This document shows positions 34,521 through 43,782 of a stretch of DNA of 64,000 bases, piece after piece; within the stretch, counting starts at the first letter, position 1, and every line of letters begins with the position of its first letter. Position numbers and translations under genes: made by a program. The notes under the pieces were generated by a model. That model saw nothing but the letters and a program-made list of their open reading frames with translations. It ran no database searches and was not told the DNA's origin. The DNA lies in NCBI RefSeq assembly GCF_022601735.1, contig NZ_JAKUMM010000010.1:93325-157324 (forward strand). The letters run 5' to 3'. Source of the DNA: Atopomonas sediminilitoris. GTDB lineage: Bacteria > Pseudomonadota > Gammaproteobacteria > Pseudomonadales > Pseudomonadaceae.

Positions 34521-34550
34521 CAACAAGGCCCGCTATTGCGGGCCTTGTTG
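34521..34550 (+). terminator. Terminator after tRNA-Leu
   Basis: A perfect 13-base-pair stem (34521-34533 with 34538-34550) has a TATT loop. The trailing bases are T-rich only in part (TTGTTGTTGG), so termination may be incomplete. Confidence 0.8.
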
Positions 34551-34559
34551 TTGGCGAGG

Positions 34560-34589
34560 TTGACCGCCCGCCTAGGCGGCGACTATAAT
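34560..34589 (+). promoter_or_regulatory. Sigma-70 promoter of the initiator tRNA gene
   Basis: TTGACC (34560-34565), an 18-base spacer and a perfect TATAAT (34584-34589) lie 16 bases before the tRNA-fMet 5' end. A GC-rich segment follows the -10, typical of stable-RNA promoters. Confidence 0.88.
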
Positions 34590-34605
34590 CTCGCCCCAGC
34601 TTTGG

Positions 34606-34682
<77 letters not shown>

Positions 34683-34690
34683 GTTATACG

Positions 34691-34713
34691 AAGCCCCTTG
34701 TTAGGGGCTTTTT
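34691..34713 (+). terminator. Terminator after tRNA-fMet
   Basis: AAGCCCCT (34691-34698) pairs with AGGGGCTT (34703-34710) around loop TGTT, then T-run TTTTTG. Confidence 0.9.
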
Positions 34714-34759
34714 GTTAGCTGGACAGTGAGTGTCGGTCGTCAGGCTAGGCACATGTTGG

Positions 34760-34784
34760 ATGGGCGTTTCGCCCATTTTTTGTT
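34760..34784 (+). terminator. Leader terminator/attenuator upstream of rimP
   Basis: ATGGGCG (34760-34766), loop TTT and CGCCCAT (34770-34776) are followed by a T-run (TTTTTTGTTT), 26 bases before the rimP start. It is the second terminator in the fMet-rimP gap, so it probably acts on the rimP-nusA-infB transcript itself. Confidence 0.82.
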
Positions 34785-34809
34785 TCAGCGCACAACATAA
34801 AGGTTATCT

Positions 34810-35265
34810 GTGGCGAAACTGGATCAGTTGCACGAGATGCTCGCGCCCGTGGTTGAGGGCCTTGGCTATGAATGCTGGGGTATTGAATTTCTCTCACAGG
34901 GCAAGCACAGCTTGCTGCGCGTGTATATCGATCACGCTAATGGCGTGGGTATCGAAGACTGCGAGGCTGTCAGTCGCCAAGTCAGTGGCGTGTTGGACGT
35001 CGAAGACCCGATCACCAACGATTACACCTTAGAGGTGTCATCGCCGGGCATGGATAGACCGCTATTTACCCTGAAGCAGTTTGCCGATTGGGCCGGTAGC
35101 AGCGTGAAGATCAAATTGCGCGTGCCTTTTGAAGGGCGCCGTAATTTCCAAGGTTTGCTGAAAGGCATTGAAGAGCAGGATGTCGTGGTGCAAGTGGATG
35201 ACCACGAGTTTCTGCTGCCGATCGATAGTATCGATAAAGCACAAGTTATTCCCCGTTTTGATTGA
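34810..35265 (+). CDS. rimP: Ribosome maturation factor RimP
   Basis: Needed for 30S subunit maturation. The 151-residue protein has the N-terminal alpha/beta domain ([25 protein letters not shown]) and [16 protein letters not shown], then a C-terminal SH3-like barrel. The start is GTG 34810 behind an AAAGG-like site. It heads the rimP-nusA-infB-rbfA-truB group. Confidence 0.95.
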   Translation: MAKLDQLHEMLAPVVEGLGYECWGIEFLSQGKHSLLRVYIDHANGVGIEDCEAVSRQVSGVLDVEDPITNDYTLEVSSPGMDRPLFTLKQFADWAGSSVKIKLRVPFEGRRNFQGLLKGIEEQDVVVQVDDHEFLLPIDSIDKAQVIPRFD

Positions 35266-35313
35266 TGGCTGCGAGATTCGCAAGACCCAAGGATTGCGTT
35301 AGCGAGGCATACG

Positions 35314-36795
35314 ATGAGTAAAGAAATTCTGTTGGTTGTGGAGTCAGTCTCCAACGAGAAAGGCGTGCCAGCGGCGCTGATTTTTGAAGCGCTAGAAGTG
35401 GCTTTGGCCACCGCCACGAAAAAACGCTACGACGTTGAAGTCGATATTCGCGTAGCCATCAACAAGGTTAACGGCAGCTATGAAAGCTTCCGCCGTTGGG
35501 AAGTTGTGGCTGATGAAGATCTCGAGCTGCTGGCTTCTCAGCTGACCTTAGATGAGGCGCATGAGAAAGATACCGCGCTGAAGATTGGCGACATCTACGA
35601 AGAAAAGATTGAGTCGATTGAGTTTGGCCGTATTGCTGCGCAGGTGGCTAAGCAAGTCATCGTGCAGAAAGTACGTGAAGCTGAGCGCGCGCAAGTGGTA
35701 GATGCTTACCGCGATAAAGTCGGTGAAATCATCGCCGGTACGGTCAAGAAAACCGGCCGCGATAGCGTCATCATTGACTTAGGTAACAACGCTGAAGCTT
35801 TGCTTGGTCGTGAGCACCTTATTCCGCGTGAGATTTTCCGTGTTGGCAGCCGCATGCGTGCCTTGCTTAAGGAAATTCGCACTGAAAATCGCGGCCCGCA
35901 GTTGATCCTGTCGCGCACCGCGCCGGAGATGTTGATCGAGCTGTTCACCATCGAAGTGCCGGAGATCTCCGAAGGCCTGATCGACATCATGGGCGCGGCT
36001 CGCGACCCAGGTTCGCGCGCCAAGATTGCCGTACGCGCCAAAGATAAGCGTATCGATCCGCAAGGTGCGTGCATCGGTATGCGTGGTTCGCGTGTGCAGG
36101 CGGTGTCGGGCGAGTTGGCGGGTGAGCGTGTTGACATCGTGCTGTGGGACGAAAACCCCGCACAGTTCGTGATCAATGCGATGGCGCCGGCTGAAGTCGC
36201 GTCGATTATCGTCGACGAAGATACACACACGATGGATGTCGCGGTTGCTGAAGACAATTTGGCGCAAGCCATTGGTCGCAGCGGCCAGAACGTACGGTTG
36301 GCCAGCCAATTGACCGGCTGGACGCTGAACGTGATGACCATCGACGAAGTTAATGCTCGTCAACAAGCTGAAACTAGCGATCTGTTAGGTAAGTTTGTAG
36401 CCGAGTTGGGTGTGGACGAAGAGTTGGCCGGTATTTTGGTCGACGAAGGCTTTACCAGCCTTGAAGAAATCGCCTACGTACCCATGGAAGAAATGCTGGA
36501 AATTGACGGTTTTGATGAAGACATCGTCAACGAGCTACGTGCTCGTGCCAAAGACCGTCTATTGACTCGCGCGATTGCCACCGAAGAACAGTTGGTTGAT
36601 GCCCATCCGGCGGAAGACCTGCTGAGCCTCGACGGCATGAACAGTGAACTGGCCGTCGCGTTAGCGGCGCGTGGCGTGATTTGCCGTGAAGACCTAGCTG
36701 AGCAGTCTATCGATGATCTTTTAGGCATCGAAGACATGAATGAAGAGCAGGCGGGCAAATTGATCATGGCCGCCCGCGCCCATTGGTTTGAGTGA
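35314..36795 (+). CDS. nusA: Transcription termination/antitermination factor NusA
   Basis: RNA-polymerase-binding elongation factor. The 493-residue protein has an N-terminal polymerase-binding domain (residues 1-130), an S1 domain ([23 protein letters not shown]), and two KH domains ([17 protein letters not shown] and [16 protein letters not shown]). Two C-terminal helix-hairpin-helix acidic repeats follow, as in gammaproteobacterial NusA. infB follows after 29 bases. Confidence 0.98.
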   Translation: MSKEILLVVESVSNEKGVPAALIFEALEVALATATKKRYDVEVDIRVAINKVNGSYESFRRWEVVADEDLELLASQLTLDEAHEKDTALKIGDIYEEKIESIEFGRIAAQVAKQVIVQKVREAERAQVVDAYRDKVGEIIAGTVKKTGRDSVIIDLGNNAEALLGREHLIPREIFRVGSRMRALLKEIRTENRGPQLILSRTAPEMLIELFTIEVPEISEGLIDIMGAARDPGSRAKIAVRAKDKRIDPQGACIGMRGSRVQAVSGELAGERVDIVLWDENPAQFVINAMAPAEVASIIVDEDTHTMDVAVAEDNLAQAIGRSGQNVRLASQLTGWTLNVMTIDEVNARQQAETSDLLGKFVAELGVDEELAGILVDEGFTSLEEIAYVPMEEMLEIDGFDEDIVNELRARAKDRLLTRAIATEEQLVDAHPAEDLLSLDGMNSELAVALAARGVICREDLAEQSIDDLLGIEDMNEEQAGKLIMAARAHWFE

Positions 36796-36824
36796 GTCGT
36801 CCGGCGGCTTGAGGAGAGAAGTGC

Positions 36825-39326
36825 ATGACACAAGTCACGGTTAAACAACTGGCCGAAACGGTCGGTACCCCGGTCGACCGCTTACTGCAACAAATGCAGG
36901 AAGCTGGCCTTAAGCAGAAAAGTGCTGAGGCAGCAGTGACCGATGAAGAGAAGCAAACCCTGTTGGCGCACCTAAAAAGTAGCCACGGTGAAAAGCTTGA
37001 AGAGCCGCGCAAGATCACCTTGCAGCGCAAAACCACCACCACGATCAAAGTGGCAGGCAGTAAAACCGTTAGCGTAGAAGTGCGTAAAAAGCGCACCTAC
37101 GTTAAGCGTTCGCCTGAAGAGTTGGAAGTGGAACGCGCGAAAGAGCAAGAAGGTCAGCGTTTGGCAGAAGAGTCTGCGCGCCTGAATGCCGAAGAAGAAG
37201 CGCGTCGCCGTGCGGACGAAGAAGCTAAGCGTAAAGTTGAAGAAGAAGCTAAACGCAAAGCAGACGAAGAAGCTAAAGCCAAGGTTCAAGAGACCGTACT
37301 GAAAGAACAAGTACAGGCTGCTGCACCAGCACGTGACACCAAGAAGGCTGAGCCTGCGCGTGAGTTTGTCGCCAAGGTTGAGCGTGTTGCTCCGCGTCGC
37401 GATGAAGATGATCGCCGTGATCGCAAGCCAGGCCAACACCGCCCGCAACCTAAAGGCCCTGCACGTATTCGTTCAGGCGATGACGTCGATGGCGCTGGGC
37501 GTCGTGGCGGCCGTCGTGGTGGTAAGTCGAAGAAGCGCAATCAGCATGGCTTCCAGGCTTCAACAGGTCCATTGGTTCGCGAAGTTAGTTTGGGTGAAAC
37601 CATCACCGTGGCTGAGTTGGCCTCGCAAATGTCGATGAAGGCTGCCGAAGTCATCAAGTACATGTTCAAGCAAGGCAACATGGTGACGATCAACCAGGTG
37701 CTGGATCAGGAAACTGCCCAGATCATCGCGGAAGAGTTTGGCCACAAGGTCAAACTGGTCAACGAGAATGCACTGGAAGATCAGCTGGCCGAGTCGCTGA
37801 AGTTTGAAGGTGAGAAGACTAACCGCGCGCCCGTTGTGACCGTCATGGGTCACGTTGACCACGGTAAGACCTCGCTGCTGGACTTCATTCGTCGCGCTAA
37901 AGTAGCCGCTGGCGAAGCCGGTGGTATTACTCAGCACATCGGTGCCTACCACGTAGAAACTGATCGCGGCATGATCACCTTCCTCGATACCCCAGGCCAC
38001 GCGGCGTTTACCGCTATGCGTGCTCGTGGTGCCAAGGCAACCGATATCGTGATTCTGGTTGTAGCGGCTGACGACGGCGTGATGCCGCAAACCCAAGAAG
38101 CGGTGCAGCATGCCCGTGCCGCCGGCGTACCTCTGGTGGTGGCGGTCAACAAGATCGATAAAGAAGGCGCCGACCCAGATCGCATTAAAAACGATTTGGC
38201 CGCGCTGGATGTAATCCCTGAAGCGTGGGGCGGCGACACCATGTTCATGCATGTGTCGGCGAAAACCGGTGAAGGTATTGATGAACTGCTAGAAGCGGTG
38301 TTGCTGCAAGCCGAAGTGCTGGAGCTGAACGCCTCTTCCGATGCGCCAGGTCGTGGTTTGGTGGTTGAGTCGCGCTTGGACAAAGGCCGTGGTCCTGTGG
38401 CCACTGTGTTGGTGCAAAACGGTACTCTGCGCCAAGGCGACATCGTACTGGCGGGCGTGAACTACGGTCGCGTACGTGCCATGAACGATGAAAATGGTCA
38501 GCCAATTAAAGAAGCTGGCCCGTCGATTCCGGTAGAGATTCTCGGTCTTGATGGCACGCCTGATGCCGGTGATGAAATCTCCGTGGTTACTGACGAGCGT
38601 AAAGCGCGTGAAATCGCCTTGTTCCGTCAGGGTAAGTTCCGCGAAGTGAAGCTGGCGCGTCAGCATTCAGCCAAGCTGGAAAACATGTTCAGCAACATGG
38701 GCCAGGAAGAGAAGAAGACCCTCAACATCGTCTTGAAATCCGATGTGCGTGGTTCTTTGGAAGCCTTGCAAGGTGCGTTGTCTGACCTCGGTAACGATGA
38801 AGTTCAAGTGAAGGTGATTGGTGGCGGTGTCGGTGGTATCACCGAGAGCGACGCTAACTTGGCCTTGGCTTCTAACGCCGTGGTGTTTGGCTTCAACGTG
38901 CGTGCCGACGCCGGTGCGCGCAAGATCGTCGAGAGTGAAGGTCTGGATATGCGTTACTACAACGTGATCTACGACATCATCGAAGACGTGAAGAAAGCCC
39001 TGACCGGTATGTTGGGCAGCGATCTGCGCGAGCAGATTCTGGGCATCGCCGAAGTTCGCGACGTGTTCCGCTCGCCCAAGTTTGGCGCGGTTGCTGGCTG
39101 TATGGTTATCGAAGGTCATGTGCACCGTAACCGTCCGATTCGCGTATTGCGCGATGACGTGGTGGTGTTTGAGGGTGAGCTTGAATCGCTGCGTCGCTTT
39201 AAAGACGACGTGGCCGAAGTTCGCTCCGGCATGGAATGTGGTATCGCGGTGAAGAGCTACAACGACGTGAAAGTCGGCGACAAAATCGAAGTGTTCGAGA
39301 AAGTCGCTGTCGCGCGTAGTCTGTAA
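36825..39326 (+). CDS. infB: Translation initiation factor IF-2
   Basis: GTPase that delivers fMet-tRNA to the ribosome; notably the initiator tRNA is encoded just upstream of this operon. The 833-residue protein has an N-terminal IF2 fold. A long charged Lys/Glu/Arg repeat region ([20 protein letters not shown] and similar, residues ~100-170) follows. The G domain has G1 GHVDHGKT (near residue 343), DTPGHAAF and NKIDK, and domains II-IV complete the protein. ATG 36825 follows GAGGAGAGAAG. Confidence 0.98.
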   Translation: MTQVTVKQLAETVGTPVDRLLQQMQEAGLKQKSAEAAVTDEEKQTLLAHLKSSHGEKLEEPRKITLQRKTTTTIKVAGSKTVSVEVRKKRTYVKRSPEELEVERAKEQEGQRLAEESARLNAEEEARRRADEEAKRKVEEEAKRKADEEAKAKVQETVLKEQVQAAAPARDTKKAEPAREFVAKVERVAPRRDEDDRRDRKPGQHRPQPKGPARIRSGDDVDGAGRRGGRRGGKSKKRNQHGFQASTGPLVREVSLGETITVAELASQMSMKAAEVIKYMFKQGNMVTINQVLDQETAQIIAEEFGHKVKLVNENALEDQLAESLKFEGEKTNRAPVVTVMGHVDHGKTSLLDFIRRAKVAAGEAGGITQHIGAYHVETDRGMITFLDTPGHAAFTAMRARGAKATDIVILVVAADDGVMPQTQEAVQHARAAGVPLVVAVNKIDKEGADPDRIKNDLAALDVIPEAWGGDTMFMHVSAKTGEGIDELLEAVLLQAEVLELNASSDAPGRGLVVESRLDKGRGPVATVLVQNGTLRQGDIVLAGVNYGRVRAMNDENGQPIKEAGPSIPVEILGLDGTPDAGDEISVVTDERKAREIALFRQGKFREVKLARQHSAKLENMFSNMGQEEKKTLNIVLKSDVRGSLEALQGALSDLGNDEVQVKVIGGGVGGITESDANLALASNAVVFGFNVRADAGARKIVESEGLDMRYYNVIYDIIEDVKKALTGMLGSDLREQILGIAEVRDVFRSPKFGAVAGCMVIEGHVHRNRPIRVLRDDVVVFEGELESLRRFKDDVAEVRSGMECGIAVKSYNDVKVGDKIEVFEKVAVARSL

Positions 39327-39340
39327 GTCTTCGCCAAGCG

Positions 39341-39394
39341 AAAGCTGGGGGCGTCGGGTAGGTCAGAATGGCCCGCTCGGCACCCCCGGCTTTT
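39341..39394 (+). terminator. Possible terminator between infB and rbfA
   Basis: AAAGCTGGGGG (39341-39351) can pair with CCCCCGGCTTT (39383-39393; one T-G pair), closing a 31-base loop, followed by TTTT. The loop is long, so the element is weaker than a classical terminator; rbfA would then be only partly cotranscribed with infB. Confidence 0.5.
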
Positions 39395-39419
39395 GGCGTT
39401 TTAACGAGTAGTGAGTGGT

Positions 39420-39809
39420 ATGGCCAAAGAATATAGTCGCACCCAGCGTGTTGGGGATCAGATGCAGCGTGAGCTGGCCGTGCTGATCAGTCGCGAAATG
39501 AAAGATCCTCGCGTTAGCTTGGTGACCGTGAGCGCGGTGGAAGTCAGTCGAGACTTGGCTTACGCGCAAGTCTACGTCACGGCAATGGCGTCAGAAACGC
39601 CAGAGCAGATGCAAGAAATCCTCACCGTGCTCAAGGGCGCAGCGGGCTTTCTGCGCACGCAACTGGGGCGTGTGATGAAGCTGCGCCATGTGCCGCAACT
39701 GAATTTCCGTTATGACGAAAGTATTGCCCGCGGTGCGCATCTGTCTGCGCTGATTGAACGCGCTGTCAGCGAGGACCGCCAACACGATAGTGATGAGGAC
39801 AAGGCGTGA
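39420..39809 (+). CDS. rbfA: 30S ribosome-binding factor RbfA
   Basis: Single KH-like-domain protein for cold adaptation and late 16S processing. The 129-residue protein reads [20 protein letters not shown], then [18 protein letters not shown] and the [11 protein letters not shown]-terminal motif. ATG 39420 is preferred over GTG 39411 because GTGAG then serves as ribosome site. The stop overlaps the truB start (GTGA). Confidence 0.95.
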   Translation: MAKEYSRTQRVGDQMQRELAVLISREMKDPRVSLVTVSAVEVSRDLAYAQVYVTAMASETPEQMQEILTVLKGAAGFLRTQLGRVMKLRHVPQLNFRYDESIARGAHLSALIERAVSEDRQHDSDEDKA

Positions 39810-40726
39810 CGCAGCAGAAGAAACGCATTCGCCGTCCGGTGAACGGTGTCTTGATTTTTGATAAGCCGCGCGGCATGTCTTCCAACGCGGCATTGCAGAA
39901 AGTCCGCTGGTTACTCAATGCAGAAAAAGCAGGGCACACCGGCAGCTTGGACCCTTTAGCCACCGGCGTACTGCCGCTGTGTTTTGGTGAGGCGACCAAG
40001 TTCTCGCAGTTTTTGCTCGATGCCGATAAAGCCTACGACACCGTTATACAGCTGGGCGTGACCACCACCACGGCGGATGCCGAAGGTGAAGTGCTCAGCC
40101 GTCAGGATGTTACCACCGGCGCTGCCGAGTTAGAGGCTGTATTGCCGCGCTTTACCGGCCCCATTCAGCAAGTGCCGCCCATGTACTCGGCGCTGAAGAA
40201 GGACGGGCAGCCGCTGTATAAGCTGGCCCGCGCCGGCGAAGTGGTGGAGCGTGCGCCGCGTTCTGTTACTATTCACCAGCTGCGTTTGCAGGGTTATGAA
40301 GGCTCGCGCGCGAGCTTGCATGTGGCCTGCAGTAAAGGCACCTATGTGCGCACGTTGGCTGAAGATATTGGCGCTGCATTAGGTTGCGGTGCTCACGTGG
40401 CTGAACTGCGTCGTACCCAAGCTGGCCCGTTCAGTTTGGCGCAAACGGTGACTTTAGAGCAGCTGGAAGCGGCCTATGAAGCCGGTGGTAATGAGGCCCT
40501 CGACGCCTTTTTATTGCCGGTCGACAGTGGCTTGCAAGATTGGCCGCTGATTACGCTCAGTGAGCACAGTGCGTACTACTGGCTGCATGGCCAGCCAGTG
40601 CGTGCCCCTGGTGCGCCGACCTTCGGTTGCGTACGGGTCAATGATCATCAAGGGCAGTTCATCGGCATCGGTGAAATGTCTGACGACGGGCGCTTAGCGC
40701 CGCGTCGACTGATTCGCTCGCAGTAA
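39806..40726 (+). CDS. truB: tRNA pseudouridine-55 synthase TruB
   Basis: Makes pseudouridine 55 in tRNA T-loops. The 306-residue protein has [14 protein letters not shown] and the catalytic Asp in [14 protein letters not shown] (near residue 48). A PUA-like C-terminal domain follows. The start is GTG 39806, overlapping the rbfA stop by four bases. Confidence 0.96.
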   Translation: MTQQKKRIRRPVNGVLIFDKPRGMSSNAALQKVRWLLNAEKAGHTGSLDPLATGVLPLCFGEATKFSQFLLDADKAYDTVIQLGVTTTTADAEGEVLSRQDVTTGAAELEAVLPRFTGPIQQVPPMYSALKKDGQPLYKLARAGEVVERAPRSVTIHQLRLQGYEGSRASLHVACSKGTYVRTLAEDIGAALGCGAHVAELRRTQAGPFSLAQTVTLEQLEAAYEAGGNEALDAFLLPVDSGLQDWPLITLSEHSAYYWLHGQPVRAPGAPTFGCVRVNDHQGQFIGIGEMSDDGRLAPRRLIRSQ

Positions 40727-40818
40727 GCGGGTGATACGAGGGTGGCTGTCAACAGGCGCGGTCATACCTCTTTTAAAACACAGAGCAAAACTCTGGCCTG
40801 TTATGTAAGGAGCCCATC

Positions 40819-41088
40819 ATGGCACTAAGTGTTGAAGATAAAGCGCAAATCGTTAACGAGTACAAGCAAGCTGAAGGCGATACCGGTTCTCCGGAAGTGC
40901 AGGTTGCCCTGCTGACCGCCAACATCAACAAGCTGCAAGGTCACTTCAAGGCTAACGCCAAGGACCACCACTCACGTCGTGGTCTGATCCGCATGGTAAA
41001 CCAGCGTCGTAAGCTGCTGGACTACCTGAAGGCTAAGGACGTTGCTCGTTACGCTTCGCTGATCGGCCGTCTGGGCCTGCGCCGCTAA
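40819..41088 (+). CDS. rpsO: 30S ribosomal protein S15
   Basis: An 89-residue primary 16S-binding protein with the family core [23 protein letters not shown] and [21 protein letters not shown]. The strong ribosome site TAAGGAG lies 9 bases before ATG 40819. A small hairpin (CAGAG/CTCTG, about 40781-40797) sits in its leader, where S15 autocontrol could act, but that is speculation. pnp follows, as in most proteobacteria. Confidence 0.98.
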   Translation: MALSVEDKAQIVNEYKQAEGDTGSPEVQVALLTANINKLQGHFKANAKDHHSRRGLIRMVNQRRKLLDYLKAKDVARYASLIGRLGLRR

Positions 41089-41095
41089 TGGCATT

Positions 41096-41129
41096 GGACA
41101 CGGTTCGGGTCGATACCCGAGCCGTGCCC
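41096..41129 (+). other. Hairpin in the rpsO-pnp intergenic region (RNase III-type site)
   Basis: Bases 41096-41110 pair with 41115-41129 (15 pairs, two of them G-T) around a CGAT loop. No T-run follows. In E. coli an RNase III-cleaved stem before pnp mediates PNPase autocontrol; this element occupies the same place. Confidence 0.75.
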
Positions 41130-41168
41130 CCTATTTCCCCAAGGACCAAAAAAGAAGGTATGCATACC

Positions 41169-43277
41169 GTGAACCCGGTGATCAAAAAGTTCCAGTTCGG
41201 TCAATCGACCGTTACCCTCGAGACCGGCCGTATGGCTCGTCAAGCTTCCGGCGCTGTGCTGGTCACCGTTGACGACGACGTCAGTGTGTTGGTGACTGTG
41301 GTTGGTGCTAAAACCGCCGATCCTAGCAAAGGCTTCTTCCCGCTGTCGGTGCACTACCAAGAGAAGACCTACGCAGCCGGTAAAATTCCTGGCGGTTTCT
41401 TCAAGCGCGAAGGCCGTCCTTCGGAAAAAGAAACGCTGACCTCGCGCCTGATCGATCGCCCGATCCGCCCGTTGTTCCCCGAAGGTTTCATGAACGAAGT
41501 ACAAGTGGTTTGTACGGTCGTTTCTACCAGCAAGAAAACCGATCCTGATGTTGCTGCAATGATCGGCACCTCGGCTGCGCTGGCAATTTCCGGTATTCCG
41601 TTCGATGGCCCTATCGGCGCTGCGCGCGTGGGCTACAGCCACGAAAACGGCTACGTGTTGAACCCCACTTACGAACAGCAGAAAACCTCGCTGTTGGACA
41701 TGGTGGTTGCCGGTACTGGCGACGCCGTACTGATGGTTGAATCAGAAGCGCAAGAGCTGACCGAAGACCAAATGTTGGGTGCAGTTCTGTTCGCCCACGA
41801 AGAATTCCAAAGTGTGATCGAAGCCGTTAAAGGCTTCGCCGCTGAAGCGGGTAAGCCGCGTTGGGATTGGCAGCCAGCGGTTGCCAACACCGCGCTGCTG
41901 GAGCAGTTGAAGGCAGAGTTTGGCGCGCAGATCTCTGACGCCTACACCATCACCATCAAACAAGATCGTTATGCGCGTTTGGGTGAGTTGCGTGATGCGG
42001 CCGTTGCTGCATTGACCGGTGAAGAAGAAGGCAAGCCTTCAGCTGGCGACGTTAAAGACGCGTTTGGCGAGTTGGAATACCGCACTGTGCGCGAAAATAT
42101 CGTCAACGGTAAGCCGCGTATCGACGGTCGCGACACGCGCACTGTCCGTCCGCTGAATATCGAAGTCGGTGTTTTGGCTAAGACTCACGGTTCGGCATTG
42201 TTCACCCGTGGTGAAACCCAGGCGCTGGTTGTTGCCACCCTGGGTACTGCGCGTGATGCACAGTTGCTGGATACCTTAGAAGGCGAGCGTAAAGACCCCT
42301 TCATGCTGCACTACAACTTCCCGCCGTTCTCGGTGGGCGAGTGTGGTCGTATGGGTGGCGCAGGTCGTCGTGAAATCGGTCACGGCCGTTTGGCGCGCCG
42401 CAGTGTGCAGGCCATGCTGCCTTCCAACGATGCATTCCCGTACACCATTCGCGTGGTGTCGGAAATCACTGAGTCGAACGGCTCTAGTTCCATGGCGTCG
42501 GTTTGTGGTGCTTCGTTGGCTCTGATGGACGCTGGTGTGCCGATGAAGGCCCCGGTTGCCGGTATCGCCATGGGCTTGGTTAAGGAAGGCGACAAGTTTG
42601 CTGTCCTGACCGACATCCTGGGTGACGAAGATCACCTTGGCGATATGGACTTCAAAGTAGCCGGTACCGACAAAGGTCTGACCGCGCTGCAGATGGATAT
42701 CAAGATCCAAGGTATCACCGAAGAGATCATGGAAATCGCTCTGGGCCAAGCCCTAGAAGCGCGCCTGAATATCCTCGGCCAAATGAACCAAGTGATCGCT
42801 AAATCGCGTACTGAGCTGTCTGACAACGCACCAACCATGGTGGCGATGAAGATTGATCAGGACAAGATCCGTGACGTCATCGGTAAGGGCGGCGCGACAA
42901 TCCGTGGTATCTGTGAAGAAACCAAGGCGTCGATCGATATCGAAGATGACGGCTCGATCAAAATCTTTGGTGAAACTAAAGAAGCTGCCGAAGCGGCTAA
43001 GCAACGCGTTCTGGCCATCACCGCAGAAGCAGAAATCGGCAAAATCTACGAAGGTCGCGTTGAGCGCATCGTTGATTTCGGCGCTTTCGTTAACATTCTG
43101 CCGGGTAAAGACGGCTTGGTGCACATCTCAATGCTGAGCGATCAACGTGTTGAGAAGGTGACCGACGTGCTGCAGGAAGGTCAAATGGTCAAGGTACTGG
43201 TACTGGACGTGGACAACCGCGGCCGTATCAAGCTGTCGATCAAAGACGTTGCCGCTGCCGAGCAATCGGGCGCTTAA
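41169..43277 (+). CDS. pnp: Polynucleotide phosphorylase PNPase
   Basis: 3'-5' exoribonuclease of the RNA degradosome. The 702-residue protein has two RNase PH domains (the second with [20 protein letters not shown] and the active-site loop SDNAPTM), a KH domain ([15 protein letters not shown]) and an S1 domain ([21 protein letters not shown]). GTG 41169 is chosen: it gives the family start [11 protein letters not shown] and lies 10 bases from GAAGG, while ATG 41160 is only one base from it. The stop is followed by a strong terminator. Confidence 0.96.
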   Translation: MNPVIKKFQFGQSTVTLETGRMARQASGAVLVTVDDDVSVLVTVVGAKTADPSKGFFPLSVHYQEKTYAAGKIPGGFFKREGRPSEKETLTSRLIDRPIRPLFPEGFMNEVQVVCTVVSTSKKTDPDVAAMIGTSAALAISGIPFDGPIGAARVGYSHENGYVLNPTYEQQKTSLLDMVVAGTGDAVLMVESEAQELTEDQMLGAVLFAHEEFQSVIEAVKGFAAEAGKPRWDWQPAVANTALLEQLKAEFGAQISDAYTITIKQDRYARLGELRDAAVAALTGEEEGKPSAGDVKDAFGELEYRTVRENIVNGKPRIDGRDTRTVRPLNIEVGVLAKTHGSALFTRGETQALVVATLGTARDAQLLDTLEGERKDPFMLHYNFPPFSVGECGRMGGAGRREIGHGRLARRSVQAMLPSNDAFPYTIRVVSEITESNGSSSMASVCGASLALMDAGVPMKAPVAGIAMGLVKEGDKFAVLTDILGDEDHLGDMDFKVAGTDKGLTALQMDIKIQGITEEIMEIALGQALEARLNILGQMNQVIAKSRTELSDNAPTMVAMKIDQDKIRDVIGKGGATIRGICEETKASIDIEDDGSIKIFGETKEAAEAAKQRVLAITAEAEIGKIYEGRVERIVDFGAFVNILPGKDGLVHISMLSDQRVEKVTDVLQEGQMVKVLVLDVDNRGRIKLSIKDVAAAEQSGA

Positions 43278-43294
43278 GCTGCGTTAGTGGTGAC

Positions 43295-43326
43295 ACAAAG
43301 GCTCCTTCGGGGGCCTTTGTTGTTTC
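43295..43326 (+). terminator. Intrinsic terminator of pnp
   Basis: ACAAAGGCTCC (43295-43305), tetraloop TTCG and GGGGCCTTTGT-type arm (43310-43320) form 11 pairs, followed by TGTTT. It is 18 bases past the pnp stop and faces the terminator of the PrrF-like RNA. Confidence 0.92.
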
Positions 43327-43347
43327 TGCAGGTGGCGTTTTTTAGGC

Positions 43348-43463
43348 AAAAAAAGGCCCGGCAAATTGCCGGGCCAAACCGTGATTAGCCTGATGAGGAG
43401 ATAAGCTGAGAGCCTAAAACTTGCTGACCTTCAGATTATCCAATCTGGTCGTGGACCAGATGT
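43348..43463 (-). ncRNA. prrF: PrrF-like Fur-regulated iron-stress small RNA
   Basis: Seen on the - strand: a promoter overlapped by a Fur box, then a ~116-base transcript without an open frame. Near its 5' end is an 8-pair stem-loop (43454-43461 with 43443-43450, loop of 3). An unpaired stretch 43381-43403 contains TCTCCTCATCAGGC and is complementary to purine-rich ribosome sites. A perfect terminator stem follows (43367-43375 with 43355-43363) with seven U. From memory this layout and the TCTCCTCATCAGGCTAATC-like core match pseudomonad PrrF, which represses iron-using genes such as sodB when iron is low. In P. aeruginosa prrF1/2 lie next to PA4704 (cbpA); here a cbpA-like gene is the nearest gene on this strand, across an IS. 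The 5' end is estimated from the -10 position. Confidence 0.88.
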
Positions 43464-43466
43464 GTA

Positions 43467-43495
43467 AATAATAACAATTATCATTTAGATGTCAA
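43467..43495 (-). promoter_or_regulatory. Fur-box promoter of the PrrF-like RNA
   Basis: On the - strand: a perfect -35 TTGACA (43490-43495), a 16-base spacer and -10 TATTAT (43468-43473). A 19-base Fur-box-like sequence (43467-43485) matches 13 of 19 positions of GATAATGATAATCATTATC and covers the spacer and -10, so bound Fur would block polymerase. Repression with iron and induction on iron starvation are inferred. Confidence 0.87.
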
Positions 43496-43533
43496 CGGGT
43501 TTATTCGCACTTTCGTGAGGCCAACAAAAATCT

Positions 43534-43547
43534 ATGGTCACCCCCAC
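43534..43547. repeat. IS inverted repeat, transposase-downstream end
   Basis: ATGGTCACCCCCAC; perfect reverse complement of 44850-44863. It lies three bases inside the AT core at 43530-43531. Confidence 0.93.
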
Positions 43548-43584
43548 TTTTGCAATACTGATTAACGGATGAAATGGTTGGCTT

Positions 43585-43710
43585 GCTTAAATCTATCCGG
43601 CGTCTGTTTGGGGCATGCCCCGCGCCACGATGAGAGTCGCGCCTAACGATCCTAATAAGCCCGACGGCTTTTAAAGCCGATTTTTATTTCAGGTTTTTCG
43701 TTAGGCCGGT
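43585..43710 (-). ncRNA. Candidate bridge (seeker) RNA of the IS1111-type element
   Basis: The 235-base non-coding stretch after the transposase folds on the - strand into two loop structures; RNA ends are approximate. First loop: a 9-pair outer stem (43698-43706 with 43641-43649) and an inner hairpin (43665-43670 with 43674-43679). Its 5' internal side AATAAAAAT and 3' side CGGGCTTAT match the two halves of the insertion target at 8 of 9 positions each. Second loop, downstream: TCTCAT (43630-43635) and ATAGAT (43591-43596) match the two element ends exactly. All four segments contain the AT core. This is the target-loop/donor-loop plan described for IS110-family bridge RNAs. Transcription is not shown. 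Confidence 0.72.
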
Positions 43711-43782
43711 ATGCCGTTCATGTCATCTGTTGTTCAGCTATCGCAAAACCAGAAAGGTGGTTAGTGGTACTACAACACCGGG

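Noticed and set aside
43278..43347. A second tandem prrF copy
   Set aside because: Only 70 bases remain before pnp, occupied by the pnp terminator.
43665..43687. Intrinsic terminator on + inside the IS
   Set aside because: The 6-pair stem followed by ATTTTTA looks like a terminator, but it forms the apical hairpin of the bridge RNA candidate and the T-run is the complement of a guide.
43641..43706. An integron attC-like site: GCCTAAC ... GTTAGGC with inner hairpin
   Set aside because: The two 7-mers fit the RYYYAAC/GTTRRRY rule and IS1111 elements are known to target attC. However, the structure lies inside the element, there is no cassette or integrase, and the same stem is explained better as the outer stem of the bridge RNA target loop.
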